Source: Rhodospirillaceae bacterium (GTDB taxonomy: Bacteria; Pseudomonadota; Alphaproteobacteria; Bin65). From it: a DNA stretch of 64,000 nt. The stretch spans positions 62,001 through 126,000 of the forward strand of contig JAPPLJ010000050.1 of the NCBI GenBank assembly GCA_028819475.1, given 5' to 3'. A program made the position numbers and the translations under genes. Each line of letters opens with the position of its first letter. The stretch's first letter is position 1. Positions 16,464 to 24,571 of the stretch are shown piece after piece. The notes under the pieces are model-generated. The model was given only the letters and a program-made list of their open reading frames with translations, did no database searches and was not told the origin of the DNA.

Positions 16464-17678
16464 ATGAAAGTGAAATACGTTCTGACGGCAGGCGTCGCCC
16501 TCGGCGTCCTTTCCGGCGCTCTTGCGACCGGGATGCCGGCGCTGGCGGCCGACGAGATCAAGATCGGCGACATCAACAGCTACACAAGGCTGCCGGCCCA
16601 CACGATTCCGTACCGTCGCGGGGCGACCCTGGCGATCGAGGAGATCAACAAGGCCGGCGGCGTGCTGGGCAAGAAGCTGGTCTTCGTTTCGCGCGACGAT
16701 CAGGGCAAGCCGGGCGAGGCCGTCAAGGTCGCCGAGGAACTGCGCTCCCGGGACAAGGTCGCGCTGATTTCCGGCTCGCTGTTCTCCCATATCGGTCTGG
16801 CACTGGCTTCCTGGGCCAAGCAGCGCAAGACGCTCTATCTGGCGGCCGAGCCCCTGGCCGACGCGCTGGTCTGGGCCAAGGGCAACAACTACACTTTCCG
16901 CCTGCGTCCCTCGACCTACATGCAGGCGGCGATGCTGGCGGCCGAGGCGGCCAAGCGCAAGGAGGCGAAGCGCTGGGCGACCATCGCGCCGAACTATGCC
17001 TACGGCAAGGATGCCGTGGCGGCGTTCCAGAAGGTGCTGAAGAAGCTCCGTCCGGACGTAACCTTCGTCCGCTCGCAATGGCCGGGCCTGTTCAAGATCG
17101 ACGCCGGCGCCGAGGTCCAGGCGCTTGCCGCCGCGAAGCCGGACGCGATCTACAACGTCACCTTCGGCGGCGACCTCGCCAAGTTCGTCCGCGAAGGCCG
17201 GACGCGCGGCCTGTTCAAGGGCAAGCTGATCGTCGGGCTGCTGACCGGGGAGCCGGAATACATCGATCCGCTGAAGGACGAAGCGCCGGTCGGCTGGCTG
17301 GTCACCGGCTATCCGTGGCAGGACATCGATACCCCGGCGCACAAGAAGTTCCTCGCCGCCTACCAGGCGCGCTGGAACGACTATCCGCGCATCGGTTCGA
17401 TCGTGGGCTACAACACCATGCTGGCGATTCAGGCCATGCTCAAGAAGGCCGGCTCGACCGACACCGACAAGATGGTCGCCGCCATGAAGGGCCTCAGCTT
17501 CGACGCCCCGACCGGGCCGATCACCTTCCGCGCCGTGGATCACCAGTCGACCATGGGGGCCTATGTCGGCTGGACGGTGCTCAAGGACGGCAAGGGCACC
17601 ATGGAGCGCTGGCAGTATCTCGACGGCGCGAACTACCTGCCGTCAGTCGAGGAAACCAAGAAGCTGCGCAAGCAGTAA
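16464..17678 (+). CDS. ABC transporter substrate-binding protein, branched-chain type
   Basis: A 404-residue periplasmic binding protein of the LivJ/Peripla_BP_6 family. It has a signal peptide (MKVKYVLTAGVALGVLSGAL, cleavage likely after ALAA around residue 29). The mature part begins DEIKIGDINSY and shows the fold landmarks LAIEEINKAGG, SRDDQGKPGEA and a late IVGYNTMLAI. A strong RBS (AGGGAGGAAA) precedes the ATG. It follows the Rieske gene by 80 bp and precedes the permease and ATPase genes, from which a GC-rich hairpin separates it. It probably delivers the operon's substrate, an aromatic or heterocyclic acid, rather than leucine. Confidence 0.9.
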   Translation: MKVKYVLTAGVALGVLSGALATGMPALAADEIKIGDINSYTRLPAHTIPYRRGATLAIEEINKAGGVLGKKLVFVSRDDQGKPGEAVKVAEELRSRDKVALISGSLFSHIGLALASWAKQRKTLYLAAEPLADALVWAKGNNYTFRLRPSTYMQAAMLAAEAAKRKEAKRWATIAPNYAYGKDAVAAFQKVLKKLRPDVTFVRSQWPGLFKIDAGAEVQALAAAKPDAIYNVTFGGDLAKFVREGRTRGLFKGKLIVGLLTGEPEYIDPLKDEAPVGWLVTGYPWQDIDTPAHKKFLAAYQARWNDYPRIGSIVGYNTMLAIQAMLKKAGSTDTDKMVAAMKGLSFDAPTGPITFRAVDHQSTMGAYVGWTVLKDGKGTMERWQYLDGANYLPSVEETKKLRKQ

Positions 17679-17694
17679 ACGGGACTGCCGCGAA

Positions 17695-17726
17695 GCCGGC
17701 GGCCTCTGGCGAGGGGCCGCCGGTTT
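17695..17726 (+). terminator. Intra-operon hairpin after the binding-protein gene
   Basis: A perfect 9-bp stem CCGGCGGCC/GGCCGCCGG (17696-17704 and 17715-17723) is followed by TTT and, after CCGG, TTTT. It lies 17 bp after the stop codon. Such hairpins stabilise or attenuate so that the binding protein is made in excess over the membrane parts. Confidence 0.5.
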
Positions 17727-17805
17727 CCGGTTTTCGGCCGCCGGTTTCGAACTGCGGGTACGAATGGCGGCCGCATCCTCTTTCCGCTGAACGCCGGGCG
17801 CCGCG

Positions 17806-19740
17806 ATGGGTGAATTCATCGTCACACTGCTGACGGGCCTTTCCAGCGCGGCTGCGCTGTTCCTCGTTGCGTCCGGCCTTTCGATCATCTTCGGCGTCAC
17901 GCGGATCGTGAACTTCGCCCACGGCTCCTTCTACATGCTGGGCGCCTATATCGGCGTGACCGCGGTCGCCGCGGTCGGCGGCGGGGCGGTCGGTTTCTGG
18001 GTTGCCATCCTGCTTGCCGCGGCCGCGGTCGGCCTGATCGGCGTGGCGATGGAAATCCTGCTGCTGCGCCGCATCTACCGGGCGCCGGAACTGTTCCAGC
18101 TGATCGCGACCTTCGGCGTGATCCTGGTCGTCCAGGACGTCACCCTGTGGATCTGGGGTTCGGAAGACCTGGTCGGGCCGCGCGCGCCCGGTTTCACCGG
18201 CGCGGTCACGATCCTCGGCCAGCGCCTGCCGGAATACGATCTCGTGCTGATCGCGGTCTCGCCGCTCGTGCTGGCCGGCCTGTGGCTGCTGTTCAACCGC
18301 ACGCGCTGGGGCACGCTCGTGCGCGCGGCGACCCTCGACCGCCAGATGGTCGCCGCCCTCGGCGTCAACCAGCGCTGGCTGTTCACCGGCGTGCTGTTCC
18401 TCGGCTCGGCCCTGGCCGGACTCGGCGGGGCGATCCAGCTGCCCAAGGGCGGCGCCGACCTGCTGATGGATTTCAACATCATCGCGGCGGCCTTCGTCGT
18501 CGTTGTGGTCGGCGGCATGGGCAGCATCGGCGGCGCCTTCCTCGCCGCCATCCTGATCGGCCTGCTCCAGACCTTCGGCATCCAGATTTTCCCCAACAGC
18601 ACGCTGATCCTGATGTTCCTGGTCATGGCGGTGGTCCTGATCTTCCGGCCCTGGGGCCTGCTCGGCCGGCCGGAAATTCCCGGCCACGGCGTCGTCGAGG
18701 CGCCCGAGGCGCCGCTTCGCCCGGCCGGCCGGGGCCTGCGCCTCGCCGGCGCCCTCGTGCTCGCGTTTCTGCTGCTTCTACCGGTGGCGCACCTGGTCGT
18801 TCCATCCGTCGTCGGCGATTTCTCGCTCGTACTGACGATCGAGATCATGATCTTCGTGCTGTTTGCCGTCGCCCTGCATTTCATCATGGGGCCGGGCGGC
18901 ATGGTCTCGTTCGGCCACGCCGCCTTCTTCGGCGGCGGCGCCTATGCGGCGGCGCTGCTGGTCAAGTTCGCCGACGCGCCGATGGAGATCGCCTTCTGGG
19001 CCGCGCCCGCCGGCGCTGCGCTGCTGGCGATCCTGTTCGGCTGGTTCTGCGTGCGGCTGACCGGGGTCTACTTCGCCATGCTGACCCTGGCCTTCGCCCA
19101 GATCGCCTGGTCCATCGTCTTCCAGTGGGGCGAAGTCACCGGCGGCGACGACGGCATCCTCGGCACCTGGCCGTCCGACTGGGCGAGTTCGCGCATCGCC
19201 TACTACTATCTGACGATCGGCTTTACCGTCGCCGGCATCCTGGCCATGCGCCGGATGCTGTTCGCACCGTTCGGCTACACGTTGCGCGCCGGCCGCGATT
19301 CGGCGCTGCGCGCCGCCGCCATCGGCATCGACATCAAGCGCCACCAGTGGATCGCCTTCACGATTTCCGGCGCGTTCGCCGGTCTCGCCGGGGCGCTGTT
19401 CGTCTACTCCAAGGGCAGCGTCTTTCCCACCTCGATGGAAATCGCGCGCTCGTTCGACGCCCTGCTGATGGTCCTGCTCGGCGGAGTGCATTCGCTCACC
19501 GGGCCGATCGTTGGCGCGACGGCGCTGACCTGGCTCAACGACCTGTTCAGCGAGCTGAGCTACTGGCGCTTCCTGCTCGGCGCGACGATCATCGCTCTGG
19601 TGCTGCTGCTGCCCGACGGCCTGGCCGGGTTGGGCGATACCTGGCTGGCGCGCCGGCTCGGCCTGGCCGCCCCCGGATCGGGGTCCGGGGCAGACCCCGG
19701 ATCGGGATCCGGGGCAGGCGGGCGGGGCGCGCCGGCATGA
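17806..19740 (+). CDS. Fused LivH-LivM branched-chain-type ABC permease
   Basis: A 644-residue membrane protein joining both permease halves of a branched-chain-type importer. The LivH part (about 1-290) shows ALFLVASGLSIIFGVTRIVNFAHGSFYMLGAY and a late GGMGSIGGAFLAA loop. A hydrophilic joint near residue 300 leads into the LivM part (about 310-630) with GPGGMVSFGHAAFFGGGAYA and GLAGALFVYSKG. About 16 transmembrane segments are expected. The last 20 residues are Gly/Ser/Pro-rich, encoded by a 24-bp tandem repeat that looks inserted. The stop overlaps the livG start as ATGA. Confidence 0.9.
   Translation: MGEFIVTLLTGLSSAAALFLVASGLSIIFGVTRIVNFAHGSFYMLGAYIGVTAVAAVGGGAVGFWVAILLAAAAVGLIGVAMEILLLRRIYRAPELFQLIATFGVILVVQDVTLWIWGSEDLVGPRAPGFTGAVTILGQRLPEYDLVLIAVSPLVLAGLWLLFNRTRWGTLVRAATLDRQMVAALGVNQRWLFTGVLFLGSALAGLGGAIQLPKGGADLLMDFNIIAAAFVVVVVGGMGSIGGAFLAAILIGLLQTFGIQIFPNSTLILMFLVMAVVLIFRPWGLLGRPEIPGHGVVEAPEAPLRPAGRGLRLAGALVLAFLLLLPVAHLVVPSVVGDFSLVLTIEIMIFVLFAVALHFIMGPGGMVSFGHAAFFGGGAYAAALLVKFADAPMEIAFWAAPAGAALLAILFGWFCVRLTGVYFAMLTLAFAQIAWSIVFQWGEVTGGDDGILGTWPSDWASSRIAYYYLTIGFTVAGILAMRRMLFAPFGYTLRAGRDSALRAAAIGIDIKRHQWIAFTISGAFAGLAGALFVYSKGSVFPTSMEIARSFDALLMVLLGGVHSLTGPIVGATALTWLNDLFSELSYWRFLLGATIIALVLLLPDGLAGLGDTWLARRLGLAAPGSGSGADPGSGSGAGGRGAPA
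19671..19718. repeat. Two tandem 24-bp GC palindromic units in the permease tail
   Basis: CCCCGGATCGGGGTCCGGGG plus CAGA (19671-19694) is followed by the same unit with one G-to-A change in the palindrome and CAGG (19695-19718). Each unit is itself near-palindromic. The repeat is read in frame as the GSGSGADPGSGSGAGG tail. Confidence 0.7.
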
Positions 19741-20494
19741 CGGCGCTGCTCGAAGTCAGCGGCCTGTCCAAGGCGTTCGGCGGCGTGCGCGCGGTCCAGG
19801 AGGTCTCCTTCGCGGTCGAACCGGGCGAACTGCTTGCCATGATCGGGCCGAACGGGGCGGGCAAGACGACCTGTTTCAACATGCTGATGGGCCAGATCCG
19901 GCCGGACCGCGGCGCCATCCGGCTCAAGGGCCGGGACATTGCCGGCCTGCCGCCGCACCGCATCTGGCGGCTCGGCGTCGGCCGCACGTTCCAGATCACC
20001 GCCACCTTCTCTTCCATGACCGTGCGCGAGAACGTCCAGATGGCGCTGATCAGCCATCGCCATGCGAGCCGCAGACTCTGGCGGCCGGCGGCGGAGACCG
20101 AGGTCGCGCAGGCCGACGCACTGCTGGAGCGGGTCGGCATGGCGGAGCAGGGAGACCGCGCCTGTTCGGTGCTCGCCTATGGCGATCTCAAGCGGGTCGA
20201 ACTGGCGATCGCGCTCGCCAACGATCCGGACCTGCTGCTGATGGACGAGCCGACCGCCGGCATGGCGCCGCGCGAGCGGGTCGAACTGATGCGCCTGGCC
20301 GACGAGATCGTCGCGGAACGCAATATCGGCGTGCTGTTCACCGAACACGACATGGATGTCGTCTTTGCCCACGCCCACCGGATCATGGTGCTGAACCGGG
20401 GCGAGCTGATCGCCGAGGGCGCGCCGGAGGCGGTGCGCGCCAACGAGCAGGTGCGCGAAATCTATCTCGGCAGCGCCGTTGCAGAGGGCGCGCC

Positions 20495-20498
<4 letters not shown>
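19737..20498 (+). CDS. ABC transporter ATP-binding protein LivG-like
   Basis: A 253-residue ATPase of the LivG class. It has Walker A GPNGAGKTTCF near residue 39, the Q-loop region GVGRTFQITATF, the signature LAYGDLKRVELAIAL, Walker B LLLMDEPTAGM and the switch histidine in TEHDMDVVF. The signature begins LAYGD rather than LSGGQ, which is usual for the LivG family. ATG 19737 overlaps the permease stop, and the 3' end overlaps livF as ATGA, so all importer parts are translationally coupled. Confidence 0.92.
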
Positions 20499-21208
<710 letters not shown>

Positions 21209-21237
21209 CCCGTGCGGAACGGGGAGGAGGAACCGCC

Positions 21238-21822
21238 ATGAAAGCCGATATCCGCAAGACCATGGTGTTGGTCGAGGACACCCGCAAGGAGATGGGCCGG
21301 GCGATCGACCCGCCGACCCGCCGCGCCGTTGCCATCGCCGTGATCGTCAACCCCTTCGCCGGCGAATATGTCGAGGATCTCGAACCGCTGATGGAGATCG
21401 GCGCGGAGCTGGGCGGCTATCTGGGCGACAAGGCGGTCGGCGTGCTTGGTATCGATCCGTCGGCGGCGGAAAGCTACGGCAAGGCGGCGGTGGTCGGCGA
21501 GCGCGGCGAGCTGGAGCACGCCGCCGCGATTCTGCACCCGCGGCTCGGCGCGCCGCTGCGCAAGGCGGTCGAGAAGGGCGCCGCGCTGGTGCCGTCGTCC
21601 AAGAAACGGGGCGGACCGGGCACGCCGCTCGACGTGCCGCTCGGCCACAAGGACGCCGCCTATGTCCGCAGCCATTTCGACGGCATCGAGGTCCGGATTC
21701 CCGATGCACCGGCAGCCGACGAAATCCTGGTCGCCGTCGCCGTAACCGACAGCGGCCGTCCGCTGCCCCGGGTCGGCGGCCTGACCGTCGACGAGGCCGT
21801 CGGCGAGGACGGGCTGCGGTAA
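21238..21822 (+). CDS. Amino_acid_synth (DUF1185) family protein
   Basis: A 194-residue soluble protein of the Amino_acid_synth family (PF06684, formerly DUF1185). Landmarks are RKTMVLVEDTRKEMGRAI at the N-terminus, VIVNPFAGEYVEDLEPL, and a central EHAAAILHPRLGAPLRKAV. The molecular function is not known despite the family name. Its place between the importer and the enamidase, and the frequent pairing of such genes with heterocyclic catabolism as I recall it, point to a step or accessory role in the same pathway. ATG 21238 follows a strong GGGGAGGAGG ribosome site. Confidence 0.8.
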   Translation: MKADIRKTMVLVEDTRKEMGRAIDPPTRRAVAIAVIVNPFAGEYVEDLEPLMEIGAELGGYLGDKAVGVLGIDPSAAESYGKAAVVGERGELEHAAAILHPRLGAPLRKAVEKGAALVPSSKKRGGPGTPLDVPLGHKDAAYVRSHFDGIEVRIPDAPAADEILVAVAVTDSGRPLPRVGGLTVDEAVGEDGLR

Positions 21823-21890
21823 CGTGCGAATCTGCGAATCGACAATCGGAAGACCCGCCATGCGCTTCGCACCCGATCGCCCGATAACAT

Positions 21891-22020
21891 ATTCCCCCCT
21901 CCCCTTGGGGGAGGGGGTCAGGGGGAGGGGTCCGCGGACGATATCGCGGCGCCGAATTCGGGCTCCTGCGCGCCGGCAGACAACCCCTCCCCTAACCCCT
22001 CCCCCAAGGGGAGGGGGATT
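21891..22020. repeat. Intergenic inverted repeat of CCTCCCC-type arms
   Basis: Arms of about 37-40 bp (21891-21930 and 21984-22020) are nearly complementary, built from CCCCTCCCC and GGGGGAGGGG blocks with CTTGGGGGA cores. They could form a long hairpin in the transcript between the Amino_acid_synth and enamidase genes. Similar tracts occur at 4251-4403. It looks like a dispersed palindromic element. Confidence 0.6.
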
Positions 22021-22095
22021 CCGGCCGGAGCGCCGCGCCGGCGATGGACTACGAATCGAACGCGATGGAGTTCGCCCGGAACAGGGAAACATGCC

Positions 22096-23289
22096 ATGAG
22101 CCTCACCGTTTCCACCGCGCCGCCGAAGGGCAAGACGGTCGTCCGCAATATCGGGATGATGCTGTCCGGCGACCTGGCGCAGCCGATCCTGGATGCCGAC
22201 TGCATCGTGGCCGTGGACGGCCGGATCGACAGTTTCGGCACGGAAGGCGACCTGAATACCGCCGGGGCCGACACCGTCATCGACGCCAAGGGCACGACGC
22301 TGGCGCCCGGCCTGATCGACAGCCACGTCCATCCCGTATTCGGCGACTGGACGCCGCGCCAGAACCAGTTCAACTGGATCGACAGCTTCCTCAACGGCGG
22401 CGTCACCACGATGATCTCGGCCGGCGAGGTCCATCTGCCGGGCCGGCCAAAGGATATCGTCGGCCTCAAGGCGCTCGCCGTGACCGCCCAGCGCGCCTTC
22501 GACGCCATGCGCCCGGCCGGCATGAAGGTCCATGCCGGCGCGCCGGTGATCGAGAAAGGCATGGAGGAAGAGGATTTCGCCGAGATGGCGCGCAACGGCG
22601 TCAAACTGCTCGGCGAGGTCGGCCTGGGCGGCGTCAAGCAGGGCGAGGAAGCCAAGCAGATGGTCGCCTGGGCGCGCAAATACGGCATCCAGAGCACGAT
22701 CCACACCGGCGGCCCGTCGATCCCCGGCTCCGGCCTGATCGACAAGGACGTCGTGCTCGAAGCTGACGCCGACGTGATCGGCCATATCAACGGCGGCCAC
22801 ACCGCGCTGCCGCTCGACCAGATCCGCTGCCTGTGCGAGCAGTGCAGCCGCGCCGTCGAGATCGTCCACAACGGCAACGAGCTGGCCGCCCTCTACGCCA
22901 TGCGCACGACCATGGAGCTGGGCCAGCCCGAGCGCATCATCCTCGGCACCGATTCGCCGGCCGGCTCGGGCGTGCAGCCGCTCGGCATCCTGCGCCTGAT
23001 CGCGATGCTGTCGAGCATCGGCGAGGTGCCGGCGGAGATCGTGTTCTGCTTCGCCACCGGCAACACGGCGCGCATGCGCGATCTCGACGTCGGCCTGATC
23101 GAGGAGGGCCGCGCCGCCGACTTCGTCATCATGGACAAGGCGCAGCACTCGGCCGGCGCGACGATCCTCGAATCGGTGCGCATGGGCGACGTGCCGGGCG
23201 TCGGCATGGTGATCGTCGACGGCGCCGTGCGCTGCGGCCGCTCGCGCAACACCCCGCCGGCCACGACGTTGCCGGAGGTGGCGGGGTAG
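22096..23289 (+). CDS. Enamidase-like amidohydrolase
   Basis: A 397-residue binuclear-metal amidohydrolase resembling Eubacterium barkeri enamidase. That enzyme hydrolyses 1,4,5,6-tetrahydro-6-oxonicotinate to 2-formylglutarate. Family landmarks along the chain are VVRNIGMMLSGD, MISAGEVHLPGRPKD, HTGGPSIPGSG and SRNTPPA near the end. The metal site is complete: H77 and H79 in DSHVHP, bridging E174 in LLGEVGLG, H203, H230 in GHINGG, D286 in LGTDSPAG. It follows the 6-hydroxynicotinate reductase homologue in the same gene run, supporting a reductive pyridine pathway. A paralogue lies at 29937. Confidence 0.85.
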   Translation: MSLTVSTAPPKGKTVVRNIGMMLSGDLAQPILDADCIVAVDGRIDSFGTEGDLNTAGADTVIDAKGTTLAPGLIDSHVHPVFGDWTPRQNQFNWIDSFLNGGVTTMISAGEVHLPGRPKDIVGLKALAVTAQRAFDAMRPAGMKVHAGAPVIEKGMEEEDFAEMARNGVKLLGEVGLGGVKQGEEAKQMVAWARKYGIQSTIHTGGPSIPGSGLIDKDVVLEADADVIGHINGGHTALPLDQIRCLCEQCSRAVEIVHNGNELAALYAMRTTMELGQPERIILGTDSPAGSGVQPLGILRLIAMLSSIGEVPAEIVFCFATGNTARMRDLDVGLIEEGRAADFVIMDKAQHSAGATILESVRMGDVPGVGMVIVDGAVRCGRSRNTPPATTLPEVAG

Positions 23290-23572
23290 GGGAGGCGCCG
23301 GGCGGGGGGCTGGCGCCCGCTCCGCAGCACGCCCGTTTCGACCGTGTGTCGCGCGGGATCCGATCCGGCGTTCAGAGCCGACGCGTGGGTGGTTGCCGGA
23401 GGCCGTGGTTCGCGCTTGGCGTGACCTGGGAGCGACTTGTACGGGCGTAGACGTCGGTCGGGGGCATGTTTCGCGCACGGGCGCGCGCATCTCCTTCCGG
23501 CGGCTATCCCGACCGACAATCACTGGTTAGGTTGGTAATCGTTGCGAGTGACGAGGGGATAGCGGGGGCGTA

Positions 23573-24304
23573 TTGTCGGATTTCTCGGAATTCGTGGTCT
23601 ACGCGGACGAGAGCGGCGATCACGGGCTTGTCGCCATCGATCCACAATACCCGGTTTTTGCGCTTGTCTTCTGCGCCCTGCGCAAGGCCGACTACATCGC
23701 CGACGTCGTTCCCGCCGTTCAGCGTTTCAAGTTTGGCATCTGGGGGCACGATGCGGTCGTCCTGCACGAACATGATATCCGCAAGAGTAAGGGGCCGTTC
23801 GCGATCTTGCTGACCGACAGGGCATTGCGCGAACGGTTCTATAGCGATCTCAACAGCCTGGTCGAAGCGGCACCCGTGACGATATTCGCGGCTGTCATCG
23901 ATAAGACCGGCCTGCACGCGAGATATGCCGACACCCAAAATCCCTACCGGATCGCACTTCATTTCTGCATGGAGCAGCTGCACACCATGTTAAGCGAGGA
24001 GAGGCAGCACGGCAGGACGGTTCACGTCATCTTCGAGAGCCGCGGCAGGAAGGAGGACCGGGAGCTCGAACTGGAGTTTCGCCGGATCGCTGCCAACGAC
24101 AGCGGCTCCGGCCCCGGCCGGCAGGATTTCGGGCTGTTCGATTTCCAGCCGGTGTTCGTCCCGAAGGCGGCGAACTCCGTCGGCCTGCAACTCGCAGACT
24201 TGACGGCGCGGCCCATCGCGCTGTCGCACCTGCGCCCGGACCAGCCCAACCGCGCCTTCGAGATCGTCCGACCGAAGATCGGCGGATTGGCTCAACTGCC
24301 GTGA
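23573..24304 (+). CDS. DUF3800 domain protein
   Basis: A 243-residue protein of the DUF3800 family. The signature is VYADESGDHG near residue 9, followed later by VHVIFESRGRKED and QLADLTARPIA, with acidic residues placed like a nuclease-type active site. Members are found in mobile and defence-associated regions, but their biochemistry is unsettled. The start is TTG 23573, reading MSDFSEFVVYADES. The gene stands alone, with 283 bp of featureless DNA before it, and is not an obvious part of the catabolic run. Confidence 0.8.
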   Translation: MSDFSEFVVYADESGDHGLVAIDPQYPVFALVFCALRKADYIADVVPAVQRFKFGIWGHDAVVLHEHDIRKSKGPFAILLTDRALRERFYSDLNSLVEAAPVTIFAAVIDKTGLHARYADTQNPYRIALHFCMEQLHTMLSEERQHGRTVHVIFESRGRKEDRELELEFRRIAANDSGSGPGRQDFGLFDFQPVFVPKAANSVGLQLADLTARPIALSHLRPDQPNRAFEIVRPKIGGLAQLP

Positions 24305-24319
24305 ACGCCCGAGGCCGGA

Positions 24320-24380
24320 AAACAAAAGGGCCCCGGAAGTTCCAGGACCCTTCTGTCGACCGGGAAATTCCCAATCCTTT
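24320..24380 (-). ncRNA. Predicted small RNA with intrinsic terminator
   Basis: On the minus strand a promoter (24387-24415) is followed by about 61 nt ending in a Rho-independent terminator. The terminator stem is AAGGGTCC with its partner GGGGCCCTT (one G-U, loop TGGAACTTCC), then TTTTGTTTT. A small GGGA/TCCC hairpin lies in the first 20 nt. No open frame of note is present and no minus-strand gene precedes it, so the terminator has no other gene to serve. The whole element sits in the gap between DUF3800 and the Mo-hydroxylase gene. Confidence 0.55.
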
Positions 24381-24386
24381 GGCCGA

Positions 24387-24415
24387 TATATAGTCACCGG
24401 CCGCAACGCTCGCAA
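24387..24415 (-). promoter_or_regulatory. Promoter of the predicted small RNA
   Basis: Minus-strand TTGCGA (24410-24415) and TATATA (24387-24392) are exactly 17 bp apart. Transcription should begin near 24380. Confidence 0.5.
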
Positions 24416-24571
24416 GCAAATTCGGCCAGGCGGCCCGTACGCAGGACACCGCCCGGCCATACCGAAACGGCGCACCGGCCATGACTCGCCGGGCCGTTCC
24501 CTAGCGCTTATGTTCGCCCCACGGCGGCGCTCTTGCGGGCGCCGTTCGTTTGCCGGCAGGGAGCGGACATC

